In this document: in pieces, positions 29,454 through 37,475 of the stretch | Numbering within the stretch: the first letter of the stretch is position 1 | Layout: every line of letters begins with the position of its first letter | Assembly: GCA_937941765.1 (NCBI GenBank) | Contig: CALDGQ010000032.1 | Span: 1-60,054 of the forward strand | Direction: 5' to 3' | Length of the DNA: 60,054 nucleotides | Source of the DNA: an uncultured Saprospiraceae bacterium | Lineage (GTDB): Bacteria; Bacteroidota; Bacteroidia; Chitinophagales; Saprospiraceae | Notes under the pieces: generated by a model | What the model saw: the letters and a program-made list of their open reading frames with translations, nothing else | Database searches by the model: none | Told to the model about the DNA's origin: nothing | Translations under genes and position numbers: made by a program

Positions 29454-30683
29454 ATGATCCAGATATTTAAAAATGTGAAGAATCTATACCTAGATTCTTT
29501 TAGTGGATTATCCAAAAATATTTGGCTACTCTCCGTCGTCACTTTCATTAATAGAAGTGGGTCTATGGTCTTTTTATTTCTGACCGTTTATATGACTACC
29601 AAACTAAAATTTCCTTTGATTGAAGCCGGATATGTAATGAGTTGTGCTGGTTTGGGTTCATTAGCTGGTGCTTATATTGGTGGAATTTTGAGTGATAAAT
29701 TTGGCTATTATCGGGTGATGTTTTGGAGTCTTTTCTTAGTTGGTTGTATGTTCTTTGTGCTAATGACTATCAAGACATTAATTCCACTTTGCATTTTTAT
29801 GTTTGTTGCGAATTTAATTGGAGACTCGTTTCGTCCTGCCAATTTCGTCGCCATCAGTGCATATAGCACGGACGACAATCGAACTCGATCCATTTCATTA
29901 ATCAGATTATTTATCAATTTAGGTTTGACAGCTGGACCTGCAATTGGAGGTATTATTGCAGCATACTACAGCTACGAATGGTTGTTTGTGGTCGATGGAA
30001 TTACTTGTATTGTAGCTGCATTCCTATTCATTCTTTTATTAGAAAATGTAGAACCAAAAGATGATGAAGTCGATCCGGATGAATTAGTGGGTATCACTAA
30101 AGTAAAACACTACTTTGAATCTCCTTTTCAGGATCCGAAATATCTAACTTTCTTAGCTTGTATTTTTGTGACCGGTATTGCATTTATGCAACTGATATAC
30201 ACTTTACCTGTATTTCTCAAACAAGAATTCTTATACAATGAAGATCAAATTGGATACTTACTGGCATTAAACTGCCTAGTCATTGTAGTATTAGAAATGC
30301 CAATTATTTATTTGTTTGAAAAAAAATATAACAATATGGTGTTGGCTGGTTTTGGTGCTTTGTTAATTGGGTTATCTTTCTTTGTTTTCAATCCTTTAAG
30401 CCACCTTCCGGGCATTGCAATCATTTCTATGGTCATCATTTCTATAGGAGAAATATTCAATTTTCCATTCGCCAATGACTATGCATTGCAAAAAACAAAC
30501 GCAAAAAATCGTGGGCAATATATGGGGTTGTATACCATGGCTTTTTCAGGAGCAACCATTATCTCACCAACCCTTGGATTTTACATTGCGCAAAATTATG
30601 GTTTTAATCAGCTCTGGTATTTAGTTGGAATACTTACATTAGTTTCCGCATTTGGTTTTTTTATGCTTCGAACTTCTGAGTAA
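29454..30683 (+). CDS. MFS transporter
   Basis: The 409-residue protein has about twelve transmembrane helices and the MFS loop-2/3 motif GGILSDKFGYYRVM between helices 2 and 3, with a charged central loop (EPKDDEVDPDELVG) between the two six-helix halves. The family exports or imports small solutes by proton coupling. Its position just ahead of a sugar-oxidation gene set suggests transport of the sugar or its oxidised product, but the substrate class is not set by sequence. Multidrug or other MFS substrates remain possible. Confidence 0.85.
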   Translation: MIQIFKNVKNLYLDSFSGLSKNIWLLSVVTFINRSGSMVFLFLTVYMTTKLKFPLIEAGYVMSCAGLGSLAGAYIGGILSDKFGYYRVMFWSLFLVGCMFFVLMTIKTLIPLCIFMFVANLIGDSFRPANFVAISAYSTDDNRTRSISLIRLFINLGLTAGPAIGGIIAAYYSYEWLFVVDGITCIVAAFLFILLLENVEPKDDEVDPDELVGITKVKHYFESPFQDPKYLTFLACIFVTGIAFMQLIYTLPVFLKQEFLYNEDQIGYLLALNCLVIVVLEMPIIYLFEKKYNNMVLAGFGALLIGLSFFVFNPLSHLPGIAIISMVIISIGEIFNFPFANDYALQKTNAKNRGQYMGLYTMAFSGATIISPTLGFYIAQNYGFNQLWYLVGILTLVSAFGFFMLRTSE

Positions 30684-30759
30684 GTGTAAATTTTCCACGA
30701 AATCTACTGCTTTCCTTTTAGTTATTATTATATTGATTCTAACTAAATGAGTACAATAT

Positions 30760-32481
30760 ATGTCACATCTTAATTTAAAAGCAACAGCTCAAAATACCTA
30801 CGATGCTATCGTCATCGGATCAGGAATTAGTGGTGGTTATGCCGCCAAAGAACTTTCTGAAAAAGGATTGAAAACTTTAGTACTCGAAAGAGGCAGAATG
30901 GTCAAACATGTAAAGGATTATCCTACCATGAATGACGATAAATGGGATTTGCCCTTTAGAGATCGTGTACCACAAGCAGAAATAGAAAAAGATTATTTCA
31001 AGCAAAAAAGAACTGGATATACCATTCGCCAAAACTCAAAACATTGGTTTGTAAAAGACAGTGAACATCCATACACAGAAACAAAGAGATTTGATTGGAT
31101 GCGTGGATATCATGTTGGAGGTAGATCAATCATGTGGGGACGTCAAGTATATCGTTGGAGCGATCTTGATTTTGAAGCCAATGCAAAAGAAGGAATAGCA
31201 GTCGATTGGCCAATTCGATATGCAGACATTGCACCATGGTATAGTTATGTTGAAAAATTTGTTGGAATTAGTGGTGAAAAATTAGGACTACCTCATTTAC
31301 CTGATGGTGAATTTCTTCCACCAATGAAATTGAATTGTGTAGAAACACACCTAAAAGAAAAAATTGCCGAAAACTATAAAGAACGAGTACTTACTGTTGG
31401 AAGAGTCGCGCATATAACGCAACAACGCGAAGGAGATACTCGTGGAAAATGTCAAAATAGGAATCGATGCATTCGAGGTTGCCCTTATGGAGCTTATTTT
31501 AGTAGCAATGCTGCAACTTTACCTGCTGCTGAAAAAACTGGCAATATGACGTTACGCCCTAACTCAGCCGTTAGTCATCTCATTTATGACAAAGACAAAA
31601 AGAAAGCAACCGGTGTCGCCATTGTTGATTCTGAAACTGGAAAAACTTCTGAGTATTTTGCCAAAGTTATTTTCGTCTGTGCATCCGCACTTGGCTCCAC
31701 TCAAATTTTATTAAACTCTACATCAGATGCTCATCCAAATGGTCTTGGAAATCAAAGTGGTGAATTAGGTCATAATTTAATGGATCATCATTTTTATGCA
31801 GGAGCAAGAGCAGGAATAGATGGATACGATGACAAATATTATAAAGGAAGAAGACCGAATGGTATCTATATTCCTCGATTTAGAAATATCAGTTCTACCA
31901 CCAAACAAAAAGCTTTTTTACGTGGCTACGGGTATCAAGGTGGCGCTAGTCGATCTGGATGGGGAGGTATGATTGCAGAAGCAGACTTCGGTGGTGCATT
32001 TAAAGACGCAGCAATGAAACCAGCAGGTTGGGGAATCAACTTAATGGGATTTGGAGAAATGCTTCCTTATCATGAAAACAAAGTCACTTTAAATCGTGAT
32101 GTAAAAGATAAAGATGGTTTGCCAACATTAACGATTGATTGTGAATTCAAAGAAAATGAATTTGCTATGAGAAAAGACATGCAAGCATCCGCAGTTGAAA
32201 TGTTAGAAAAAGCTGGATTCAAAGATGTCAAACCTTATGATCGAGTCGGAGCCCCTGGTTTAGGTATTCATGAAATGGGAACGGCAAGAATGGGACGAGA
32301 TCCAAAAACTTCGGTACTTAATAAATGGAATCAAGTTCATTCAGTACCGAATGTATATGTAACAGATGGCGCATGTATGACTTCTTCTGCTTGCCAAAAT
32401 CCATCAATTACTTACATGGCGCTAACTGCAAGAGCATGTGATCACGCTGTTAAAGAATTAAAAAAAGGTAACTTAAAATAA
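30760..32481 (+). CDS. GMC oxidoreductase, FAD-dependent sugar dehydrogenase large subunit-like
   Basis: The 573-residue protein opens with an FAD-binding dinucleotide fold (IVIGSGISGGYAAKEL, then VLERG), has the GMC core and ends with the substrate-domain GIHEMGTARMG and VYVTDGACMTSS...NPS..YMALTARACDHA. It contains C-x5-C-x3-C (Cys231, Cys237, Cys241), the spacing of the 3Fe-4S ligands in the alpha subunit of bacterial FAD glucose dehydrogenase. It has no signal of its own; its partner, encoded six bases downstream, carries a Tat signal and probably carries it across the membrane. It should oxidise a sugar or sugar alcohol, possibly at C3, and pass electrons on. No cytochrome subunit is encoded nearby. 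Confidence 0.87.
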   Translation: MSHLNLKATAQNTYDAIVIGSGISGGYAAKELSEKGLKTLVLERGRMVKHVKDYPTMNDDKWDLPFRDRVPQAEIEKDYFKQKRTGYTIRQNSKHWFVKDSEHPYTETKRFDWMRGYHVGGRSIMWGRQVYRWSDLDFEANAKEGIAVDWPIRYADIAPWYSYVEKFVGISGEKLGLPHLPDGEFLPPMKLNCVETHLKEKIAENYKERVLTVGRVAHITQQREGDTRGKCQNRNRCIRGCPYGAYFSSNAATLPAAEKTGNMTLRPNSAVSHLIYDKDKKKATGVAIVDSETGKTSEYFAKVIFVCASALGSTQILLNSTSDAHPNGLGNQSGELGHNLMDHHFYAGARAGIDGYDDKYYKGRRPNGIYIPRFRNISSTTKQKAFLRGYGYQGGASRSGWGGMIAEADFGGAFKDAAMKPAGWGINLMGFGEMLPYHENKVTLNRDVKDKDGLPTLTIDCEFKENEFAMRKDMQASAVEMLEKAGFKDVKPYDRVGAPGLGIHEMGTARMGRDPKTSVLNKWNQVHSVPNVYVTDGACMTSSACQNPSITYMALTARACDHAVKELKKGNLK

Positions 32482-32487
32482 GAACTC

Positions 32488-33090
32488 ATGAAAAGAAGAG
32501 ACGCATTAAAACAAACCGCAATTATTTTAGGTGGCACCCTTTCTGCTGGTTCGATTATGGGAGTGATGAGCGGTTGCAAAGCTGAACCAACTTTAGATTG
32601 GAAACCCACTTTTTTATCTTCAGATCAAGCTGCATTGGTCGCTGAAATTGCTGAAACAATATTACCCGCAACTTCAACACCTGGCGCCAAAGATGTCGGT
32701 GTTCCACAATTTATCGACAATATGCTAAATGGATATAGTCGTGAAAAAGATAAACAAGGATTCTTAAAAGGATTGGAAACCATTGAGAAAACTTGTAACA
32801 ATGCTCATGGGAAGTCATTTTTGGAATTTGACGAAACAGAAAGAAAAGGAGTCTTGACCGCATTCATGAACAAAGCGAAAGAAGAACTTGCTGCACAAGG
32901 CGATACCTCTGCTTTGTCCTGGGAAGAAAAACCTGCTAAACCATTTTTTGACTTGATGAAAGAATTGACTTGTCTCGGTTATTTCACTTCCGAAAAAATC
33001 GGCACAGAAGTGCTTCGTTATGATCCTGTTCCGGGCGAATACCAACCTTGTATTCCACTATTGGAAAATGAAAATTCTTGGTCCATTTAA
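32488..33090 (+). CDS. Gluconate 2-dehydrogenase subunit 3-family protein, Tat-exported
   Basis: The 200-residue protein starts with a twin-arginine signal (MKRRDALK) and a lipobox-like VMSGC, then matches the Gluconate_2-dh3 family: AEIAETILPATSTPGAKDVGVPQFIDNML and the C-terminal FFDLMKELTCLGYFTSEKIGTEVLRYDPVPG. In known complexes this small subunit guides the signal-less GMC large subunit through the Tat system and holds it in the periplasm. It is six bases behind the GMC gene, so co-translation and complex formation are expected. Confidence 0.9.
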   Translation: MKRRDALKQTAIILGGTLSAGSIMGVMSGCKAEPTLDWKPTFLSSDQAALVAEIAETILPATSTPGAKDVGVPQFIDNMLNGYSREKDKQGFLKGLETIEKTCNNAHGKSFLEFDETERKGVLTAFMNKAKEELAAQGDTSALSWEEKPAKPFFDLMKELTCLGYFTSEKIGTEVLRYDPVPGEYQPCIPLLENENSWSI

Positions 33091-33133
33091 GGATACCATT
33101 TATGCTTTAGTATTAACACAACAAAATTTGAAA

Positions 33134-34126
33134 ATGAAAAAAACACGTAGAACATTTTTAAAAAATTCAGGCAAAACAGCAATGGGAATTGGCGTTTTAG
33201 GTTTGTCTGCTTGCAACACAACTAAAAAACCAGTCAGTGGTACCACACCTATGATTAAAGAAGAACCCAATACTGCTAAAGATTTATTCTTCAAAATTTC
33301 ATTGGCACAATGGTCTTTACATAAAGCACTTCAAGCTAAAGAAATGGACAATTTGGATTTTGCTAAAGTTGCCAAAACTCAATTTGGTATCGACGGTATT
33401 GAATATGTCAATCAATTTTTCAAAGACCATGTCAAGGATAATAAATATCTCAATGAGATGAAAAGACGTGCAGATGATCACGGTGTCAAAAGTCTAATCA
33501 TCATGGTAGATGGAGAAGGTGGTTTGGCAGAACCTGACGACAAAGAAAGAAACCAAGCCGTTGAAAATCATTTCAAATGGGTCGACGCTGCCAAATATTT
33601 AGGTTGTCATTCTATTCGTGTAAATTCATTTGGAAAAGGTAGTTCGGAAGATGTGCAAAAAGCTTCAATCGATGGATTAGGAAAACTAGCAGAATATGCA
33701 CGTCCATTTGGTATGAATGTGATTGTTGAAAATCATGGTGGCTATTCCTCCGATGGGAAATGGTTGTCTGATGTTATGCGCACCGTACACCAACCTAATT
33801 GCGGAACACTACCTGATTTTGGAAACTTCTGCCTCGAACGTGTAGGCGGTGTTCAGTGGGGAGCTAAATGCATCAAGGATTATGACAAATACAAAGGTGT
33901 CGAAGAATTAATGCCTTTTGCAAAAGCAGTAAGCGCCAAGACATATGACTTCGATGCAGATGGAAATGAAACAACTATCGACTATATGAAAATGTTGAAA
34001 ATTGTCAAGTCATTTAAATACGACGGTTATATCGGAGTTGAATATGAAGGAGAAAAATTGAGTGAACACGATGGAATTCTAGCTACTAAAAAATTATTAG
34101 AAAAAGTTGGACGTCAATTAAGTTAA
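33134..34126 (+). CDS. Tat-exported sugar phosphate isomerase/epimerase-like TIM barrel
   Basis: The start is set at 33134 because it gives a textbook Tat lipoprotein signal (TRRTFLK followed by LSAC). The mature part (about 300 of 330 residues) is an AP-endonuclease-2/xylose-isomerase-like TIM barrel with metal-site-like motifs IEYVNQFF, VIVENHGG and GVEYEGE. Such proteins in sugar clusters act as isomerases, epimerases or 3-keto-glycoside lyases. As a lipid-anchored periplasmic form next to a GMC dehydrogenase, it probably processes the oxidised sugar. It lies 43 bases after the small subunit and appears to be in the same operon. Confidence 0.8.
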   Translation: MKKTRRTFLKNSGKTAMGIGVLGLSACNTTKKPVSGTTPMIKEEPNTAKDLFFKISLAQWSLHKALQAKEMDNLDFAKVAKTQFGIDGIEYVNQFFKDHVKDNKYLNEMKRRADDHGVKSLIIMVDGEGGLAEPDDKERNQAVENHFKWVDAAKYLGCHSIRVNSFGKGSSEDVQKASIDGLGKLAEYARPFGMNVIVENHGGYSSDGKWLSDVMRTVHQPNCGTLPDFGNFCLERVGGVQWGAKCIKDYDKYKGVEELMPFAKAVSAKTYDFDADGNETTIDYMKMLKIVKSFKYDGYIGVEYEGEKLSEHDGILATKKLLEKVGRQLS

Positions 34127-34130
34127 CAAA

Positions 34131-35036
34131 TTACTGCTTTTTCCATGCAGGTTCAGTTTTCCAGTTTTCAGGAAATCCCATGTGGTTAATATTAACCGTT
34201 TTATCATAGTCATCTATCAAAAGTATGATTTTACTTATGAATTTATTTTCAGGATAGATTGCAAAAAGTAGTCTGTCAATAATGGATAAGGTTCCGTAAA
34301 TAGATGAATTGAATCTTATTGGTAATTCACCATGGAATCTATACTTGGGTCTATTTGGTATTCTTGGAGGATAAGCACTTAATCTCCTATTCCAAAGCCG
34401 TGAATGATGTGCACAAATGTTTCTTACAATTGTTAATGACCTCAACCAATTTGATAAAATTGAACTAGGCAAATTAAATTCTTTTGCAATTTCTCTCTTT
34501 TCTTCTTCGTTTTTTAAACCTTGATACAAACGAGCTAGTTTCCCGAAAGTAAGTATTTCCACAGCCATATTTGAAGGAGGTAGACTTTCTGAAATGTATT
34601 TGTTTTTGAACGATTTTAAAAATTGATCTTGAGGGTTTTCAAAAGTAGATTTAATCTCATCAACAATAAAATCCATAGTTGAGATGTCTGCATAATGTTG
34701 AGAATCATTATACCAAAAGAAACCATATGACTCTGAAAATTTGTCTGAAATTTTAGCTCTCATTGATAATTCAATCCTTTCTAAATAAATTGAAATTAAA
34801 CTTCTCAATTTTTCATCAAACTTATAATGAAGTATTATATCATTGAAAGTAGTATCGTCGAAAAACAAATGACTCCCGTCTTTTTCTTGCAAATGATACA
34901 TGTAACCTGTCAAACGAAAATAACTGATATTTTTTAAGTGTTTAGCAGCTCTTTCTTCATCATTAATTAATAAATTTCGAGATTTTAAAAGAGAAATGAT
35001 TTGACTTATTTTAAGAGGTGGCTTTGTGTATCTCAT
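34131..35036 (-). CDS. Abi_2 (AbiD/AbiF)-family abortive-infection HEPN protein
   Basis: The 301-residue form starting at MRYTKPPLKI (35036) is chosen over a start 22 codons upstream because that segment covers a terminator-like hairpin. Motifs of the Abi_2 family are clear: YTKPPLKISQIISLLKSRNL, YFRLTGYMYHLQ, FDEKLRSLISIYLERIELSMRAKI, and the HEPN RNase motif R-x4-H in RNICAH (Arg205, His210) followed by HSRLWNRR. Abi_2 proteins are toxic ribonucleases that halt growth on phage infection, and AbiF-type members have been linked to partner RNAs and to the origin of Cas13. The gene is antisense to its neighbours and splits two TIM-barrel genes, suggesting later insertion. Confidence 0.88.
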   Translation of the reverse strand: MRYTKPPLKISQIISLLKSRNLLINDEERAAKHLKNISYFRLTGYMYHLQEKDGSHLFFDDTTFNDIILHYKFDEKLRSLISIYLERIELSMRAKISDKFSESYGFFWYNDSQHYADISTMDFIVDEIKSTFENPQDQFLKSFKNKYISESLPPSNMAVEILTFGKLARLYQGLKNEEEKREIAKEFNLPSSILSNWLRSLTIVRNICAHHSRLWNRRLSAYPPRIPNRPKYRFHGELPIRFNSSIYGTLSIIDRLLFAIYPENKFISKIILLIDDYDKTVNINHMGFPENWKTEPAWKKQ

Positions 35037-35054
35037 TGTATGAAGGGTATGGGC

Positions 35055-35099
35055 AAAAAAAGTCCCCGCAAATTGCGCTTGATTCAGAGGCGTGCGAGG
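35055..35099 (-). ncRNA. Candidate short leader RNA or attenuator upstream of abi
   Basis: On the minus strand a 7-bp stem (CCTCGCA pairing with TGCGGGG, one G-U) is followed by AC and seven T, a good intrinsic terminator 19 bases before the abi start codon. With the promoter at 35111-35141 this would release an RNA of about 50 bases or attenuate abi transcription. The function is inferred from position only. Confidence 0.4.
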
Positions 35100-35110
35100 C
35101 ATTGATGATT

Positions 35111-35141
35111 CAAAGATATTTATATTTTACCATAGTTGCAA
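35111..35141 (-). promoter_or_regulatory. Bacteroidota-type promoter for abi
   Basis: On the minus strand TTG (35141-35139) and a perfect -7 box TATCTTTG (35118-35111) are 20 bases apart, matching the phylum consensus. Transcription would begin near 35104-35106, about 70 bases ahead of the abi start. Confidence 0.65.
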
Positions 35142-35199
35142 CTATTGCCCCTCGATTAAATGATATTTATTATCTATATTTAGTAAAATTCATTCAATT

Positions 35200-36117
35200 A
35201 TGAAACGTAGAAACTTCATCAAGAAATCAACACTTGCAGCAGGCACTATTCCTTTTGCAACCAATTCAATAAGTAGTATGAATGACTCCATGAATGAATC
35301 CGCTACTTTCAAGTTGAAATATGCACCTCATTTGGGCATGTTTAAAAACTTGGCTGGAGAAGATCCTATTGCGCAATTGAATTTTATGGCCGATGAAGGA
35401 TTCAATGCTTTCGAAGATAATGAGATGAAAGGTCGAGACATTGCCTTGCAATCTAACATGGCAAAGACGATGGAAAAAAGAGGAATTGAAATGGGTGTTT
35501 TTGTCGCGCACAAAATTTATTGGAAAGAACCCAATCTTGCTTCTGGTGACGAGGCGATGCGAAAAGAATTTTTATCCGATATCAAATCTTCTGTAGAAGT
35601 TGCCAAACGAGTAAATGCGAAATGGATGACCGTCGTTCCAGGACATGTTGACCTTCGTCAAAATATGGCCTATCAAACCGCCAATGTCGTGGAAAGTCTA
35701 AAACAAGCTTCCGCCATTCTAGAACCTCATAATCTAACAATGGTTTTGGAACCACTTAACTTTAGAAACCATCCTGGCTTATTTTTAACTGAAAGTCCGC
35801 AAGCTTATCAAATTTGCAAAGCTGTCGATAGTCCAAGCTGTAAAATTCTGTTCGACATCTATCATCAGCAAATTCAAGAAGGAAATTTAATTCCTAACAT
35901 CGAAAAGTGTTGGGACGAAATCGCTTATTTCCAAATCGGTGACAATCCTGGAAGAAACGAACCTACTACCGGAGAGATAAATTATAAAAATATTTTTAAG
36001 TCGATTCACTCAAAAGGTTTCGATGGTATTTTGGGAATGGAACATGGAAATTCTATCAAAGGGAAAGATGGGGATCGTCGGGTAATTGATGCTTATAAGG
36101 AAGTGGATAGTTTTTAA
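35200..36117 (+). CDS. Tat-exported hydroxypyruvate isomerase-like TIM barrel
   Basis: The 305-residue protein begins with a twin-arginine-type signal (MKRRNFIKKSTLAAG) and continues as a TIM barrel of the hydroxypyruvate isomerase/sugar isomerase family: ADEGFNAFEDNEMKGRD, WMTVVPGH, NLTMVLEPLN, CKILFDIYHQQIQEG and FQIGDNPGRNEPTTGEI, which carry the metal-ligand Glu, Asp, His and Glu positions. Cytoplasmic Hyi works in glyoxylate metabolism; the Tat signal here suggests a periplasmic sugar isomerase or lyase working with the GMC dehydrogenase upstream. The exact reaction is unknown. The abi gene separates it from the other members. Confidence 0.82.
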   Translation: MKRRNFIKKSTLAAGTIPFATNSISSMNDSMNESATFKLKYAPHLGMFKNLAGEDPIAQLNFMADEGFNAFEDNEMKGRDIALQSNMAKTMEKRGIEMGVFVAHKIYWKEPNLASGDEAMRKEFLSDIKSSVEVAKRVNAKWMTVVPGHVDLRQNMAYQTANVVESLKQASAILEPHNLTMVLEPLNFRNHPGLFLTESPQAYQICKAVDSPSCKILFDIYHQQIQEGNLIPNIEKCWDEIAYFQIGDNPGRNEPTTGEINYKNIFKSIHSKGFDGILGMEHGNSIKGKDGDRRVIDAYKEVDSF

Positions 36118-36673
36118 TAAGCAATTTATCAGTAGAAAGTCATCCAAGCTTACGAATCCTCAAAGGCTTCTCAAACTAGGCGTATTCAGAAGTATGACAA
36201 AACATTAATAACCAATTAGTTAGATTTTTGTATTTTGGGGATAATGCATCAATTTTACGTAGAAACCCAATAAAACGGGGTAATTACGTTAAAATTAAAC
36301 GACGTATTCAAATTGTTGCAAATTCAGTTAAAACAAACATAAACTTGGATTTTGTAGAGGGAGGCCGATTTTATATGTTCGACGGAGGAGTTTATAAAAT
36401 CTAGACTTTTTGTTTCTTTTTTGTCAATGAAAAAAGAAAAAGGACTAGATTCCTCGAAAAATCAAACTAGGAAAAGCAGGTATATTGATAATTATTCAGA
36501 TCAACATAAATCGTATTTAGTGCATCCAAAATGATTCATAAAGTCAGAAATTGTTACTCCTGGATATCTCAAACTAGACAAACGCAAGGATCGTTTCTTA
36601 AGCCTTTAAGGATTGAGAAACGTAATGCATTGAAAAAGAGCAGTACGTTTACGAATCCCTAAAGGCTTCGAAA
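36118..36673. other. Repeat-rich intergenic region, no gene seen
   Basis: This 556-base stretch has no convincing ORF but several repeated or palindromic segments. A motif TACGAATCC.(T)CAAAGGCTT at 36151-36170 recurs at 36650-36668. An interrupted A/T-rich palindrome lies at 36400-36460 (CTTTTTGTTTC and GAAAAAG arms flanked by TCTAG). A weaker palindrome with ACGTA arms lies near 36256-36289. The pattern resembles dispersed intergenic repeats of Bacteroidota genomes. Confidence 0.5.
36600..36668. repeat. Long imperfect hairpin after the lipoprotein gene
   Basis: Two 25-base arms (36600-36624 and 36644-36668) match inversely at 21 of 25 positions around a 19-base loop. The right arm ends five bases beyond the stop codon at 36674. 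It could act as a terminator or mRNA-stabilising structure for the minus-strand gene, or be a REP-like repeat. Confidence 0.6.
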
Positions 36674-37357
36674 CTATTCTATCCGATCGAGTGCCCACAG
36701 TACGTCGTCAACATCTCTGAAGGAAACGATTCCTTGTTCTTTGGTATAATACAGCGTAGTAAACGGATTAAGTGTTTCAGATATATACACATCCGTAAAT
36801 GTTCTGTTTAAAAACTGTAGGGACTCATAATAACGAGGTCCTGGTAAATCATTTGTGGAAGTTCGTTGATCTGCAACCATAGAGAAAATCCCAAATCTAG
36901 TTCCTGTATCATTCTCCTTATCATGACCAAATATTGTAAAAACATCTGAAACTCTTCCAGCTGCTGGATCGTCAAAATCTATTCGTGCGCTCAGATTGAG
37001 ACTAAAAGAAATTGAATTTTCGTCACTTTCAAATTGCAGTCCTTTGTAATCTGTTTCATAACTATAGTTAATATTAAAATCTAAGTTTTCAGCACATGGT
37101 TTTGGTATGTTACTCGTAACTTTTAAACTAACTGGAAATCCTATCTGGTAGATGGCTTCCTCACCAACTTCATTTACAAATATGACTTTGGACGTAATAG
37201 GAAGATCAAAATATGGAAAAACCTCATCTGATGTTGGTAGTAAATCAAATGAACCAACAAATTCATCTTGACATGGATCGATTGGAATGTCATCGTCGAT
37301 TGCACAGGATGATATCATTATAGAAATCAAACTTAAGAAATAGATATACTTTTTCAT
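36674..37357 (-). CDS. Lipoprotein of unknown function
   Basis: The 227-residue protein has a lipoprotein signal (MKKYIYFLSL, lipobox ISSC, Cys18) followed by an acidic linker (AIDDDIPIDPCQDEF) and a beta-rich domain with scattered Asp and Asn. I recognise no family. Acidic residues directly after the lipidated cysteine resemble the surface-export signal of Bacteroidota lipoproteins, so it may face outward. It follows the fatty-acid CoA ligase on the same strand after a 118-base gap, without clear operon linkage. Confidence 0.6.
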   Translation of the reverse strand: MKKYIYFLSLISIMISSCAIDDDIPIDPCQDEFVGSFDLLPTSDEVFPYFDLPITSKVIFVNEVGEEAIYQIGFPVSLKVTSNIPKPCAENLDFNINYSYETDYKGLQFESDENSISFSLNLSARIDFDDPAAGRVSDVFTIFGHDKENDTGTRFGIFSMVADQRTSTNDLPGPRYYESLQFLNRTFTDVYISETLNPFTTLYYTKEQGIVSFRDVDDVLWALDRIE

Positions 37358-37475
37358 GTTGCTATTTTGCTTAACAATTAACTCACATATAATTTTTAAA
37401 ATTCACTTTATAGCTTTGTGTCCCTTAGTGCATTAGCGTCTAAGTGGTAAAACACACCCCAAGTGAACTTAGAAG

